Both the position numbers and the translations under genes were made by a program. The notes beneath the pieces are model-generated. The model was not told where the DNA came from and searched no databases. It saw nothing but the letters and a program-made list of their open reading frames with translations. A stretch of 64,000 bases of DNA from Terebella lapidaria (Eukaryota; Annelida; Polychaeta; Terebellida; Terebellidae). Location: contig OX424561.1 in NCBI GenBank assembly GCA_949152475.1, positions 28,948,481-29,012,480 of the forward strand, written 5' to 3'. The stretch's first letter is position 1. Each line of letters starts with the position of its first letter. Below, piece by piece: positions 47,307 through 59,551 of this stretch.

Positions 47307-48189
47307 GCCCAGTCACACTGACGATACGACCAAGATACGACCTTGCTGCGACCTAAAATTTTTGTAATCGAGGACAAATCGTGACACGAACGTACGACTG
47401 GTAGTACAGGTCGTGAATGGTCGCAAACAAGAAACTAGTCGCAGCAAGGTCGATGGACATGTTCAAAACTTCCAACCTACGATCTCTGGTCGCACGTCGG
47501 TCTTGCACAATCGTGTCACTAGTCGGGAAATGTGGTACCACCAATCGGACATTGTCGCACGATACTGACTAGCCAAAATGGTCGTGCTACTAGTCGTACA
47601 ACCTGGCGACTACTGGTGCAATCAGTCATACAACTTCATGATCAGTGGTGCGATTATTCACGACCTGTGCCGACTGGTAGTACGACCTTACGATTGGTGG
47701 TACCACCCATTTGAAGCTTCCCGAAAGGAGGATAAAGCGTGCAATGAAAAATATTTTACCCAACACAACAAAACTTTTCAGCATTTTTTCTAAACTATAA
47801 AATTGCACGTTTCTGGTTTCTGTGCCCTTCAAGTTTTGTGCCCTTCTGTCTAATCAGGTGGACGGTCGTGCGTCAGGTCGCGATTTATCGTACGACTGGT
47901 CATTGATTGCAACGACTGGTTGTACGACAGATCGGTGGTCGCTACGACTGAAGGTGTGACAGGTATGTGGTCGCTACGACTGAAGACACGACAGGTCGGT
48001 GGTCGCTGCGACGTGGTCGTACAAGTGCTTGCTATCAATCTTTTCCATTCTTTCCGCGATCGTGCGACCAATCGTATGAACAGTCGCTACTTGCGATTGC
48101 AGTGGCGATCACTGGTGACCAGTCGTAACTCAGCAAATTTGAACCTGTTCGTGCGACCATAAAAACGTACGACTCAGTGTGACTGGGCC
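47307..48189. mobile_element. MITE D: GCCCAGTCACACTGA termini, GTCGTACGAC-rich interior
   Basis: GCCCAGTCACACTGA at 47307-47321 faces its complement at 48175-48189. The interior is packed with variants of the palindrome GTCGTACGAC and of CGACTGGT. Some 32-bp units (GTGGTCGCTACGACTGAAG) are tandem near 47935-48010. Central unique part near 47700-47850. Target duplication not found. Confidence 0.8.
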
Positions 48190-48259
48190 TTAAGGGAGAT
48201 CAGCTTTAACGTTAGTGACTTTACTGAGGTATAGTCACTATACCTGACTAATCTGAAGT

Positions 48260-48722
48260 ACGGTATCGTTCTGTCACTTGGCATACTTCACTTGAGAATC
48301 AAACACGGCAATTTTCTAAACGTTGGAAACGTTGGCAATCTACCCCAATGTTCAGTTTAGCCATGCCATTTATTTTTTTGGTGTGTGCACAATATTGTAC
48401 ACTTGCTCGGTTTTGTAGCAATGTAATCTTTCGAAATTAACATGTATGTGTGTAGAATACACCCCCATTGTGTCTTCTGATACAAAATGACAATAATACT
48501 TCGAATCATGATGGATGTGAACAGGACCAGATACTTGAATACCCTCAAAAATCCCGTTTAGGGCTAAAGTTTAACATTGGGGTAGAATTCGGTAGGGAAT
48601 CCCGTTTGACTCTCAGGTGAAGTAGTTCCCCCCCCCCCCTATGCAAGGTTATAAAACGATAATATTTAGCATCGAAAACTGTCGTCAAAAACGGGTGTAA
48701 ACAAGCTAGAAAAATAAGAGTA
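48260..48722. mobile_element. Diverged second copy of the long-TIR MITE
   Basis: Shares CTTGGCATACTTCA, GGCAATTT, TTTGTAGC, AATCTTTCGAAAT, CAACATG-like, GTAGAATACA, CCGTTTGACTC and the outer GTTTTTGAC..GTGTAAAC..AGTAT ends with 5993-6579. The left end is not well defined. A C-run interrupts the right arm near 48632. Confidence 0.75.
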
Positions 48723-49397
48723 TGAATCTATGAGACGCGGGTTTGCAATCTTTGTCTCGACGTTCAACAATCGAATGAATTTTTTTTCTCTCTGTCTCAC
48801 AACCAGCCACTTTTTCGCACGCAAAGCACGGAATGTTCGGATCCGTGGTATTGATGGGTGACAATCTGTAAAATACGGAATGGGTTCCGAGTTCAACACA
48901 ATCGACCTATATAGTGATAGTTCCGTGCTTGTATAACTATTCCGACGGTATTCGAATTTTGTAGACACTTGTCATATGGGCATATACAATCGTCCAGGCC
49001 TATTTGTACAATATTACCCAAGATCAACTCGACGAATATATTTAATTCCGAGCCATATTTAAAACGGTGCTGCATTTTATTGACACCTTGGTATTTTTAA
49101 AGGATGTTCCCTCGATCACGGATCATTATTCATATAAACTACCATTCCTTCTACACCGATATTCGTCCTGCACTGACATCGTATATAAGCACAACATTGA
49201 ATCGAAAACAGTGCTAGAAATGATCGCGCTATTGAATCTTTTTCCCTGGGGAGATCTGGTGCTCTGCACCAGGAATGATTCTTGGTAAATGGATTGAATG
49301 AACGCACAAAAACATTATAGATTGAATGTATTCGTCAATATTACTTAAACAACATTTTCCGGAGAAAAAAAAAACCCAATCAAAAATTCACAGTACA
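48723..49397. other. Non-coding stretch
   Basis: No exon or repeat recognised. Confidence 0.4.
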
Positions 49398-50197
49398 GTG
49401 CCCCTGATAGGATATGGTGAAGAAAAAACTACTTCCTTCACAAGAAGTACTACTCCGGTCGCACGAAGTTCTAAGTCATCTGCACAAAGTAGTGAGTCGT
49501 TTGCACGAAGTACTAAGTCTTTCATACGAAGGACCACTTCCTTACTAAGTCGTTTGCACAAAGTAATAATCGTTTGCACGAAATACTAAGTCGTTTGCAC
49601 GATAAAAATGTACATAGTTGACAAACCCATCTACATCATCTTCTTATTGATTCTGATGTTACCAATTAAAATTTTATTTACCACAGTCAGTTTTCAGGGT
49701 CCTCCCCATGACCTAAGTCTGCATACCCCTATTTACATTTTTTAAAAAACCTTTTAGAATAATGATTTGTTTATCGATACACATAAGTTTACCTCAAATT
49801 ATAGCAATAGATTGCAGTCAGTAATATCTGATTGATCAGGAAAAATTTAGGATATTATGACCAAATTCTTGCCAGTAGAAGCATAGGATTCAGAGCGCCA
49901 TGTGGTGCTTATGGACATATATGGCACCAAATTTGGAGCGCCATGTGGCGCTTGTTAGTTGAGCGGCTGAGATGATGTAGATTAGTTTGCCAACTTTGTA
50001 ACATTACATCGTGCAAATGATTTAGTATCATGCAAAGGACTTTATTACTTCGTGCAAACGACTTAGTACTTCGTGAGAATGATGTAGTAGGCTAATTTGT
50101 GCAAAAGATGTGGTACGAAATAGTACTTCATGTGAACGACTCAGTACTTCAGGCAAACAAAGTAGAATTCTTTTTCACCATTTCCTACCAGGGACAC
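49398..50197. mobile_element. MITE E: 21-bp TTTGCACGAAGTACTAAG units, head-to-head
   Basis: Termini GTGCCCCTGATAGGATATGG..GAAGAAAAAACTACTT and an imperfect complement. The left array (about 49435-49605) repeats the TTTGCACGAAGTACTAAG core at 21-bp steps. The right array (about 50005-50160) repeats the complement CTTAGTACTTCGTGCAAA, also at 21-bp steps. The spacer of about 400 bp contains a GAGCGCCATGTGG duplication (49896 and 49938). No coding capacity. Confidence 0.88.
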
Positions 50198-50658
50198 CGC
50201 ATCACAGTCATGGCGCCATAAGATAAGACAATGTGTGAAGATGTGTAGGTATTTCTACTGCACAGCTGATGGAGTTAGTATACAACCAGATGTTGGACAA
50301 AAAATCATGGACATCTGGCCTATCAGTTGTCAATGGAATCAATACCACAACAATTTTTTTTCATTTCTGTGCCTATACCAAGGCTGCACACTCGGGTTTA
50401 AAAGCCCTATATAAATCAATGTAAAATGTCCCACTCCCGACCCTCTTATCTCTATAAAAGAGGAAGAAACTAAACATATTGTTCATTTTTTCTGACCGCT
50501 ACATCACTAGGCAGTAATAAAAATGCCATTTCGTCATATGGTCACACGCTCGTTTTTTCGCTAAGTCTAAATGAAAAAAATCTCCAGTTTCCGACCGTTT
50601 TGCCGACGAGCGTTTGACAGCCGAGGTCCCCTCGAAACATGTGTGTTCGCTGTAGGTA
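50198..50658. other. Non-coding gap between MITEs E and F
   Basis: No feature recognised. Confidence 0.4.
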
Positions 50659-50982
50659 TATGGAACGCCGGTACGACATGCGAGAAGTGACAAGCGACAT
50701 GCGAGAAGTGACAAGTGAGAAGCGACATGCGACCTGCACACTATAAACTATGACTTATTCCGTATTAAACCATGGTTTAATACGAAAAATTGTGTAGGAT
50801 ATTCTAGTTGCATTTTGTTTCACGCAAGTCGCAGTTTGTAGAGTTAATTCGCATGTCGCATGTCACAGTTTTATAGGCTAACTCGCAGGTCATATGTTCG
50901 TGTGGGCAATATTTCTCGCTTCTCGCATGTCACGTGTCGCTTCTCACATGTCACTTCTCGCATGTCGCACCGGCTTTCCATA
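50659..50982. mobile_element. MITE F: CGACATGCGAGAAGTGACA units, head-to-head
   Basis: Ends TATGGAACGCCGGTACGACA and complement (two differences). The left array has 21-bp CGACATGCGAGAAGTGACA units. The right array has the complement with 21- and 14-bp steps. At the centre lies a perfect 24-bp palindrome (50761-50784), half-site CGTATTAAACCA. No clear 6-bp target duplication. Confidence 0.88.
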
Positions 50983-53008
50983 AATACCAGACATTTAATG
51001 TTTTGTCAAAACGACATGTAATGCAATGTTCGAAACCTTTTAGCTACAAAACACCATTAGTTGTATATTCAAAATCCACAAAGACTGCATACATGCCTGA
51101 AATCCAAGATCTTTTTAGGCATTATTCGATTGGGTACTCCGATGTTCATCGGAGGAATACCGGGTGTGATGCCTTAACGTGCCATCATATAATACTAATA
51201 TACACAGTATTGAAATTTTATTTTCGGGGAGGGCGTTGGGGGGTGGGGTGTTGGGATGAAAAAAGTCTCTGATGATATATGGCCTACCATGTGGCAGTTA
51301 TGATATTGGGTTTTTATTATGATTTTTTGCATTCATAATTGCAGGATATCGATGACTGTGTGTGTGCGTTTTCAGCGATACTACTGATAAAAAAGTCATT
51401 GGCTATTGACCAGTGTTGTCCACCTTCAGTAGCGCTCCCGTACTCTAAAATGGTATATCGATTAGTTGGTGATGCTTTTCGTTCATTCACAAATTACACC
51501 ATCACAATTGAAATATCCTGTGTTATCAACCATTATTTTGCAGGTGAAAATGTTGAGTTTGCACTGTTAAATGAACAAGTAATTGTTAAAAATATGAAAT
51601 AAAAAAAGTTTACAAATAAATAATATGAATTGTCCAGTAAAGAATGTCATGATGAACAAAATGTTCTGGATTTAATGTGGGAATGAACAATTAACTTTGA
51701 TAGGGATAAACATTTAACTTTGATAGGGATTAACATAATTTTGATAAGGATCACCTTTCATAATATACACATGAGAAACTTGAATTCATGTAGAGGCTGA
51801 GAAAATAATTGCTTGATTTGTATGTTAACTATGCTGTGTTTCTCATATATAGCCTAATAATTCATTGAGTCGAAAATCGGCTACGGTCGAGTGAGAGACA
51901 GGTGCTGGCAGCTTAAAGCCATCTCCGCGTATTATGCATGGACAAGACCTGACTTTATACCAGGTTCAAGTGATATTTCAAATCTTTCAAAGTACGTTAA
52001 ATCTGGTTCAAGCAGTCCTGTTAGGAAAAAAAACTTTCGTCATTTTTTGCCACGTGACTGACATAAGCTCAGAATCGTTAACAACTTCACCCCTATCGCA
52101 CGAAAATGATTGATCAAAATATAACGTAAAACAATTTGGAGAAAAGTCAATATGATATTGCAGATGTTGACTTTTCACCAAATCTCGTTGTCCCCTCGTT
52201 AGACAACTGGCCAGTTGACCACAAATCTGGTGTTAAAATCTTCACGTATTTCGGGTAGCGATTCATATTGCATCGCAGGAACTCAGTGTGTGGATCTCGT
52301 TGCCAAAGATTGTATTCCGTTGGCACATTACGTGGACATTACGGCATATTTATGTCTATATTTTCTTCATTCCCAAGTTATAGCTAGTATTTAATGGCAT
52401 GACAGTACCGATTATATGACGTCACATTCCTCACATTCAGAGGATTTCATATTCCTAAGGTCGGAGAAGCCCTGAACACGGATTAGGTTGGTGGGGGATA
52501 ATTTGCTTTTGTTGGTTATTTAACTATACTGGGTGACATTGCACAATGGCAGTTTTAAAGCTCATTGATGTGTCTGACTCAGCGTGAATGAATGGGAGTT
52601 ACTCATTTAAATTGCAGTTTTCAAAGGTATTTCCTAAATTTGGCCTGTAGCAAAAATTCAATGCATAACATTCTGATTTCCTTGCTGTGGTGAAATGAAT
52701 CATCCGTGAACAAAAAATGAATTAGCTGTGAACATTTGAATTGGGGCATTTTATCTAAGCTGCCCTAATCAGGTTACTTTGCTTATCGTGTTTTTTTTGT
52801 AGAATCAAATAGTATGACGTTTTTGTTTTTCATGCAACTTCTCTCCATTTTTATTTGAATAGTTTAACAATATTATATTATAGTCCGAATGAGTTTTAAC
52901 GAGACAGAATATGTTTTGCCGGCATAATGAAACAACTAAACAGTAACTAACAATGAAATCACTGAAATAAACACACAAAGGCCACCAATGCTTTTGACAC
53001 AATACTCG
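50983..53008. other. Non-coding stretch
   Basis: No supported gene. An 87-codon frame at 51339-51602 has no recognised domain. Short CTTTGATAGGGAT repeats lie near 51690-51745. The motif AGTATTGGTGTGTG-type G-rich run near 51225 is unremarkable. Confidence 0.4.
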
Positions 53009-53014
53009 TTTATT
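53009..53014 (-). terminator. Polyadenylation signal for the trefoil gene
   Basis: AATAAA on the minus strand, about 52 bp beyond the stop codon at 53066-53068. Confidence 0.7.
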
Positions 53015-53065
53015 GGTCAAATATTTCACATCGTTTTCAGGCAATAATATGGGAATGATCCATCT

Positions 53066-53418
53066 CTAGTCGTAGTAGTTTGGACAGTAGCACCAGTTGA
53101 AGCCTGTTTCCTTGTCATCCCAGCAGCAAAATTTGTCAGTACACTGTGCAGCTGTGATGAGGGGCCAGCCGCAATCCAATCTAAAGCTCTTCGGCTGAAT
53201 GTCGCAGATAGAGGGATGATGGAAGCACCAGTTGACGCCGCTCACAGAGGAATCCCAGCAGCACTTTTCCGTGGGTGTTGAATCCCGAGCTACACACTCT
53301 GCCTCTGTTATTTTGGGCCACCCACAATCTAAGCGGTTGTTGAGGGGGACATCAGCGCATGGGAACTGCCATGCACGGAGACTGCTAGAGCAGCGATGAC
53401 CACCATGAACATCAGCAT
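53066..53418 (-). CDS. Secreted protein with two trefoil (P-type) domains; signal peptide out of frame
   Basis: Trefoil proteins are small secreted mucin-associated factors. Two P-domains each show the six-cysteine pattern: domain one CADVPLNNRLDCGWPKITEA through EKCCWD and VNWC, domain two CDIQPKSFRLDCGWPLITAA through FCCWD and FNWC. The frame ends YCPNYYD at 53066. A typical signal peptide, MLMFMVVIAALAVSVHG, starts at ATG 53418 immediately upstream, but it reads one base off from the trefoil frame. The two frames must be joined near 53360-53370, with no obvious intron. Either a one-base indel has disabled the gene or the assembly lacks a base there. A polyadenylation signal follows closely. 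Confidence 0.85.
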
Positions 53419-53469
53419 GACAGTGATTTGATGTCGGTCTGTTTAATGAACAGAACAATATTAACTCCT

Positions 53470-56380
53470 ATCGATAACTTCTATTGGATATACAGATGAC
53501 ATGCGCTACATCCACTGATTTTTAATTTTATATAGCTCTTGCATAATTAGTATATAAGGTGATGTTAAAACTTGTTAAATGTGTTTCCCTGTCGTCCAGT
53601 GACAGTGCAAGTTATTATCATCTAATTTGGTACACTATCAAACTTCTACTAACTTTCATAACTTAAGGTTATCAGGATTTTTGAGAAAATTCAGAAATCT
53701 GGTCACATAATATCCATAAAGAGGGAAATTTCTGTGAACCAGAAGATATAAATTCTAGGCATTTCAGAGGATTGTTCACCTTAAGCATGAAGCAGTTGAA
53801 CAAAGTTTTATGCAGACCCAGATGACTTCATGGTGGGGTAAAATCAACATCAGGGGAGACTGCTAACGTGTCTATATTTTTAAGATAGTAATCTGAACAT
53901 TTCGCGAAAAACATGGTGTTTGACTCGTGATAACGTATGTCTATTAACGCTATCACACCATTTTAACACTTCTTTTCCTCGCTTAACCATTGCCAAAACA
54001 GGGTAATGACATTGTTCCGACACCACAATGGGATGTCGGAATATAGGGTAGGCCCCACCAAAAACATATGTCAGAAAAAGTCTGAGTATACTTGCAACAC
54101 CTCTTGCTAGATTTTATCGAAACCTTCTGATTATATGCATCAATTACAGTCATAAATTGTTCGCTCACAGGTCAGCTAATTATAAACTTATTTCAGCATT
54201 CTGAGCGAATCTTGCATGGATATGAGTTGACCACGACTCACTTTCTTGCTTGACTTCTAAATTTGATTTTAGGACGGAATACTTTGGGAATATTTGCATT
54301 AACAGTTTGGATCAATAGATTCCTCACAGGATGTCATGTGTGCGTTGAAGTTTTGAGGCGTGAACTTTATGAATCGATGGTGAACGTACAGGTCCATCCA
54401 AAGTGTTTAAAGTTCCAATAATAATAATCTCACTGATCTAAGCTAAAGTTGTGCAATGATAGTCTTTTCATCAGAGATTTCAGAGATACACACGAGCAAA
54501 AAAATACTCACATTCGATCGGTTCCTGTGGTTGAATTCTGTGGATTTCTCACTTTCTTTGATGTCGCTGTGGACTGGTAAAATGTGGAAGCAATACCTGG
54601 CTTATATTGATAAAAATCACATTATATCACAGACCTACGCAAGCAGGTTCTGGCAGCTTAATTCCTGCGCAACCAATGAGAATTTGCCGAGTCGAACCGA
54701 TCATGTTTTTCTACAAAAGACTTCGAAACGACGATAGTTATCTTGTTTTCAGGAGATCTCGACGGGAATCAACTACATGTATATCATATTACATATTTCA
54801 TGCGCAAAACATAGTCTCCATGCAATGGCTCAGCTTTTGTTTTTGAGGTATGGATTTACAAACAGTAGAAAATTGTACACCTCCAGCACATGTTTACGTA
54901 GTCATTAACCCAGCTCGTAAAACAACATGCACATAAAATATCAATAACAGGAGATGATGCAAGTTTTGTTGTTCGAAGAATAACAAAATACAATGGAATC
55001 CAAAACGCCATTCATCATTGGTTCATTTAGGTGTATCACCAAAATGCGATACAGTTAAATGTCTGTGTGCGTCATAAATTTTCGGTTAAACTATTCAATT
55101 AAATACAGGCAGTAAAAGAGAAATAAATTGAGAATAATGCACAGCTGGTGTGCGCATTTAGCGTCGGATAGTTTTACTTCGAGCTCGACGAATTTTCATT
55201 AAAAAACAATTTTAACATTTACAGAACTCCCCGTGAGCTTCAAAAGATACTACATACCTTACTCACAGTCAGAAATTGATATGATTCTAACATGTCCGCC
55301 ATATTATATGACAAGTGCGATAACTGAAAATAAATAAAATCAAAACTCCCTCCAAGTAGCAACCGTCTGATGTCGGTGGCAAATGTTTATTTCACAACTT
55401 ACAAGCTAAATTCCTGAGATAGTTGCAGATCTGAGGATTTGTTGACCGAGGTGCCCAGCAAGTCTGCTGTGACGAATACATATGATTATCAAGAATAGTG
55501 GCTGCCTGTAATAATGATAAACAGTATGGACGTAATCTCGAGCAGCTTGGTTATTACTACAAAGTTATGTCGAATATGCAGCAACATAGTTTTGCATTTT
55601 TTTAAAGTCAAATCCATGATTTTTCCACGTGTGAGGCAAGATATGCCCACTCTTGATTACAGGTATACACAATAAGTAGTCTACAATGTATTTTGATGAT
55701 GAAGCAAATAAACACTTTCTTTGATGAAATATATGAACTCACAAGGACCTTACAAAGTGAGAATAACTCCCAAAAATAATGACATTTGTGTTCTGCATGA
55801 GGACATTGTGTGCCTTGTGTGATATCTCTATGCCTTGTATCTAGTGTGTGAACCTTGGTTTCTCATTGCACAAGGTTTCCTCGTTTTAAATATCTAGTCT
55901 AATAGATTCATAATGTTATTAGGTTTGTCTGGTAACTACTGAGTCGCATTATCGATTGCTAACTAATTGGCACTGTTATTTTCAGCTGAATGGGTTTCGG
56001 CAGTGGGCGGCAAGTCGTTCATCAGCCCATCTTGATGGGATGTTTGCTCGCTACTGACCATGTGAGATTCATTAAGGAACGGTGAAAGAACAGGAATGGA
56101 TAAGATGGGCAAAGGACTACTGTAACACTGAAATTTGTGGAACATCGAATATGCACAACCATACAAGGACGAATCAGACAGACTACTGAACGACCTTTCT
56201 GCAACAACCGTTGGTAACACCTTATTTTTTCATTTGAGATTTTGGCATCCATTTGAGAAATAAGTATATTATCAGGAAAAAAAGTTTAACATGGATGTTC
56301 CTTGGTAAATTATTATCGACCATCAAGGTTGGGGGGTGAGCTTTCATCAGAAATAAACCCCAACACTAAGATGGATACAC
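53470..56380. other. Non-coding stretch upstream of the trefoil gene
   Basis: No supported exon. A minus-strand serine-rich frame (55963-56220) lacks family or splice evidence. The region should hold the trefoil promoter. I see no strong TATA box. Confidence 0.4.
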
Positions 56381-56384
56381 CATG

Positions 56385-57200
56385 TAAGTTTGAATAAAGA
56401 CGCCTCGTCAGTAATAGGAACAACATTGTGGTTTATACATCCTCTGAGGTTAGATGACCGTTCCCGCTCAGCAAAAGAAATGTATTATGGTATGCTCTAA
56501 GGTTAGGAAACTGAAAAATTACGATGGATACATCCTCCAAGGTTAGATGAGCGATTTTTCTCAGGAAAGAAATATATTATGTTGGATATATCCTCTGAAG
56601 CTAGAAGACTGGTCACTTGACCGAAAAAAAATTCAATATGATGGATACATCCTCTAAGGTTAGATGACCGTTCCCTCAGAAAAGAATTTTTTTATGGTGG
56701 ATATATCCTCTAAGGTTAGAAGGCTGATCCTTTTTTTTTTTGAAAAATATGATGGATACATCCTCTAAGCTTAGATGACCGTTCCCTCAGAAAAGAAGAA
56801 AAACTTATGATGGATATATCCTCTAAGGTTAGAAGGCTGATCCTTTTAAAAAATATGATGGATACATCCTCTAAGCTTAGATGACCGTCTCAGGTTATAC
56901 TACTGTTCCCTCTCAGAGAAGAAATATGATATGGTGCATATATCCTCTAAGGTTAGAAGGCTGATCCTTTTAAAAAATATGATGGATACATCCTCTAAGC
57001 TTAGATGACCGTCTCAGGTTATACTACTGTTCCCTCTCAGAGAAGAAATATGTTATGGTGCATATATCCTCTAAGGTTAGAAGGCTGATCCTTTTTAAAA
57101 AAATATATGATGGATACATCCTCTAAGCTTAGAGAACTGATTCATCGTCAGATCAAACGTTATGATGGATATATACTCTAAAGGTTAGAAGTCGGGTCCC
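56385..57200. repeat. Minisatellite with two alternating subunits
   Basis: Subunit one holds GATGGATACATCCTCTAAG, TTAGATGACCGTTCCCTC. Subunit two holds GGATATATCCTCTAAGGTTA, GAAGGCTGATCC. They alternate, so dimers start at about 56639, 56751, 56857, 56981 and 57109 with periods of 112, 106, 124 and 128 bp. The 56857 and 56981 units are almost identical, showing recent expansion. The left third is more degenerate. Confidence 0.9.
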
Positions 57201-59551
57201 TTGTAAAAAAAACACAGTACGTCGGACTTTATTCACGACGGACTTAGGACAAAAATATTACGTGTAATATTGTTTGCTTAAGAGACGGATCCTTTGTCTG
57301 AATGAATATAACACATAAGCTATAATAGCGGACTGTCAATAGCATTTATTCGGAAAACAACAATACAATTTACATTACGATTTCTCTTTTACAGTACATT
57401 TACCTTAAATTCAGAACAGACATGGAATCCAAATCATGCATTAAATCGGCATAATTCATTTCTGTTTATTTTTTTTTTATTGAAACTGGACATCATCTGC
57501 CTATATACTAGATAGTACAAAACATTGAACACTGATTGAGTTTTTGATTATTTTCGATAGAAACAATCCTCCTACAATCCTGATACATTTCACTGGAAAT
57601 CCACAGAGTTCAGTTAACAGTATATGGTATACTGAAGTAATTTAATTTTTGCATTTCAGCCCATCAGTACCACAGATATGAAAATATCACATACCAAATC
57701 AATTTTGTTTGTTTGTGTGGTACAAATATAAATACATGCAATTCGCAATGTATTCGGTGTATTTTCTGATGGATTACTACATGTAGTTTCAGTTCACCCA
57801 ATTGATGTTGAACAAATGAGTGTGACACATTCCACCCACAACTTGTAATACTTCAGTATCAGCAAAAATTTGACTGATTAGTTTAAACAAAATATTCTTA
57901 TGACGCCACGATTCATTGCTACTCTGCAATGTTACATTGTTCGAATACATGACGTGATTGGATGTTATGTTCCTGGCTGTCGCATGAAGTGCCATTCAAC
58001 CTCAATTGTCACTATAATCTAATTACATTATCCATAATGACGCGAAAATATGAAAAAAAGAAAAGAAATTGAGTGACTTGTGAGACATGTGATCCATAAT
58101 TGACTAACGGTACTTATTTGATAACATTCAGAAATAACTATGGCACATTACTGGTAGCAAATGTTAACGGATCGTTGCCAAATAATTTCGGAATATACTA
58201 GTATTCTTGTCGGAGTCATCGATGATTCCTATCCCGCATTCAATATTCTTAGTATGGGGGTCTTTGCACTGTATATACAAAAAAGTTATGGAGGAAAGAT
58301 TCTCAGATCAGGTAAAGCTAATTATTTTAGGATTCAATTATGGCCATTTATGGGCCATTGTGAATATTGATTCCAGTAAGCCAATGCACAATGGTAATTA
58401 AGAATTGTTTTTATACGAGGCAGACTACAGGCTGGTCAGATGCTGGCTGCTGAAGGTGACCCCTCTCCAGGGGTTCGGGTTGTAAATTGTACAGAGGCAC
58501 CCCAGATGCCTGGGATCCGGACCACGCGGTCACTCTCCCTGCAGCAGCCGCCGCTTCAATAAACCTGCATTCACTTTTTTTTGTATATACACCGTTCATC
58601 CGTTCATGTTTCACCAACTATAACAACAACCGAGTTTAACTCTATTGCCGTATAAACAAAGACGTCTTTGAGAAAATGTCGGACAACTGACAGGGATGCG
58701 GTGATGGTCATTGCATGGTTGCTGTAAATAAGTGGCACTTTATTACTGTGTCATAACAGGACAGACAGTACCTGGTTTATTTTGTCTCACAGTCGAGGGA
58801 TAATTAGTGACCGAGCCATCGCGTGAACACTACCGGACTGATCCCAGTTTCCCACATTCTATAATGTGTCCTGGGTATTAAACAAACGCTCCTTTATTGA
58901 GTGTGTACGATACGCTATCACCAAGGTCTTTGTATCATCTGTAGTAGACATACATGTACTATTAAAATCCAACCGGAGGTGAGGTCCTTTGTTTGAACGC
59001 TCCATTCTCAGTAGGGATTATTATCTAATAATCAATATTGGAATTATCAATATTATCGCCATGTGAACATATTTCGTATTAAAAGGAGAAAAGCCTCGCA
59101 ACTCTCCATTTCTTGCTTCAAATGAACCTCGACGCTTCGCGTATCGGTCCATTCTAAGCAAGGAATGGAGAGTTACTCGGCTTTTGTCCTTTTAATACGT
59201 AACATGTCCACATGGCGATTTCTCCAAGGAAACATGACCAAACATAACATAACCAAATGTTATTTTAGAAGTTTGTGGTCTGTCACGGTCCTCCCTATCG
59301 CCTCATCTAAATAAATAACTCGGTTTTATGGAATCATTGTCAAAACGAATCTGGCTTAAATTTCACAGAGAACTTGCCGCTGAACATTGTGTTCCCATAT
59401 CTTATCAATGTACAACGGGGGTAATATCATAATTTGAAATTCGACTTCCGATGTTCAGTCATAAACTCACTTTCAAGTCATCTAGATATGTTCTTCCACT
59501 GTCAACATTTTTTTTATACAATTCTATCCTTTTGTCTAACCGAAACTAAAG
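57201..59551. other. Non-coding stretch downstream of the DUF7869-type gene
   Basis: Contains the 59055-59219 foldback and otherwise no feature. Open frames at 57789-57995 and 58161-58617 lack support. Confidence 0.45.
59055..59219. mobile_element. Foldback element, 165 bp
   Basis: ATCGCCATGTG at the left faces CACATGGCGAT at the right. Inner segments also pair: CGTATTAAAAGGA faces TCCTTTTAATACG, and AACTCTCCATT..TTGC faces GCAAGGAATGGAGAGTT. No target duplication identified. Confidence 0.8.

Noticed and set aside
47165..48162. Several 60-80 codon frames between 47.1 and 48.2 kb
   Set aside because: They fall in the palindrome-rich MITE D and have no protein resemblance.
51339..51602. Possible small plus-strand gene of 87 codons
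   Set aside because: No start context, domain, signal peptide or splice support, and the sequence around it is AT-rich and featureless.
53332..53371. A 40-nt intron joining the trefoil signal peptide to the first domain in frame
   Set aside because: Too short for a normal intron, and it would delete the first cysteine of the domain.
55963..56220. Serine-rich minus-strand frame as a C-terminal exon
   Set aside because: No acceptor with matching phase partner and no recognised family.
58411..58617. Alanine/proline-rich frame near 58.5 kb
   Set aside because: Locally GC-rich sequence with no splice sites or family match.
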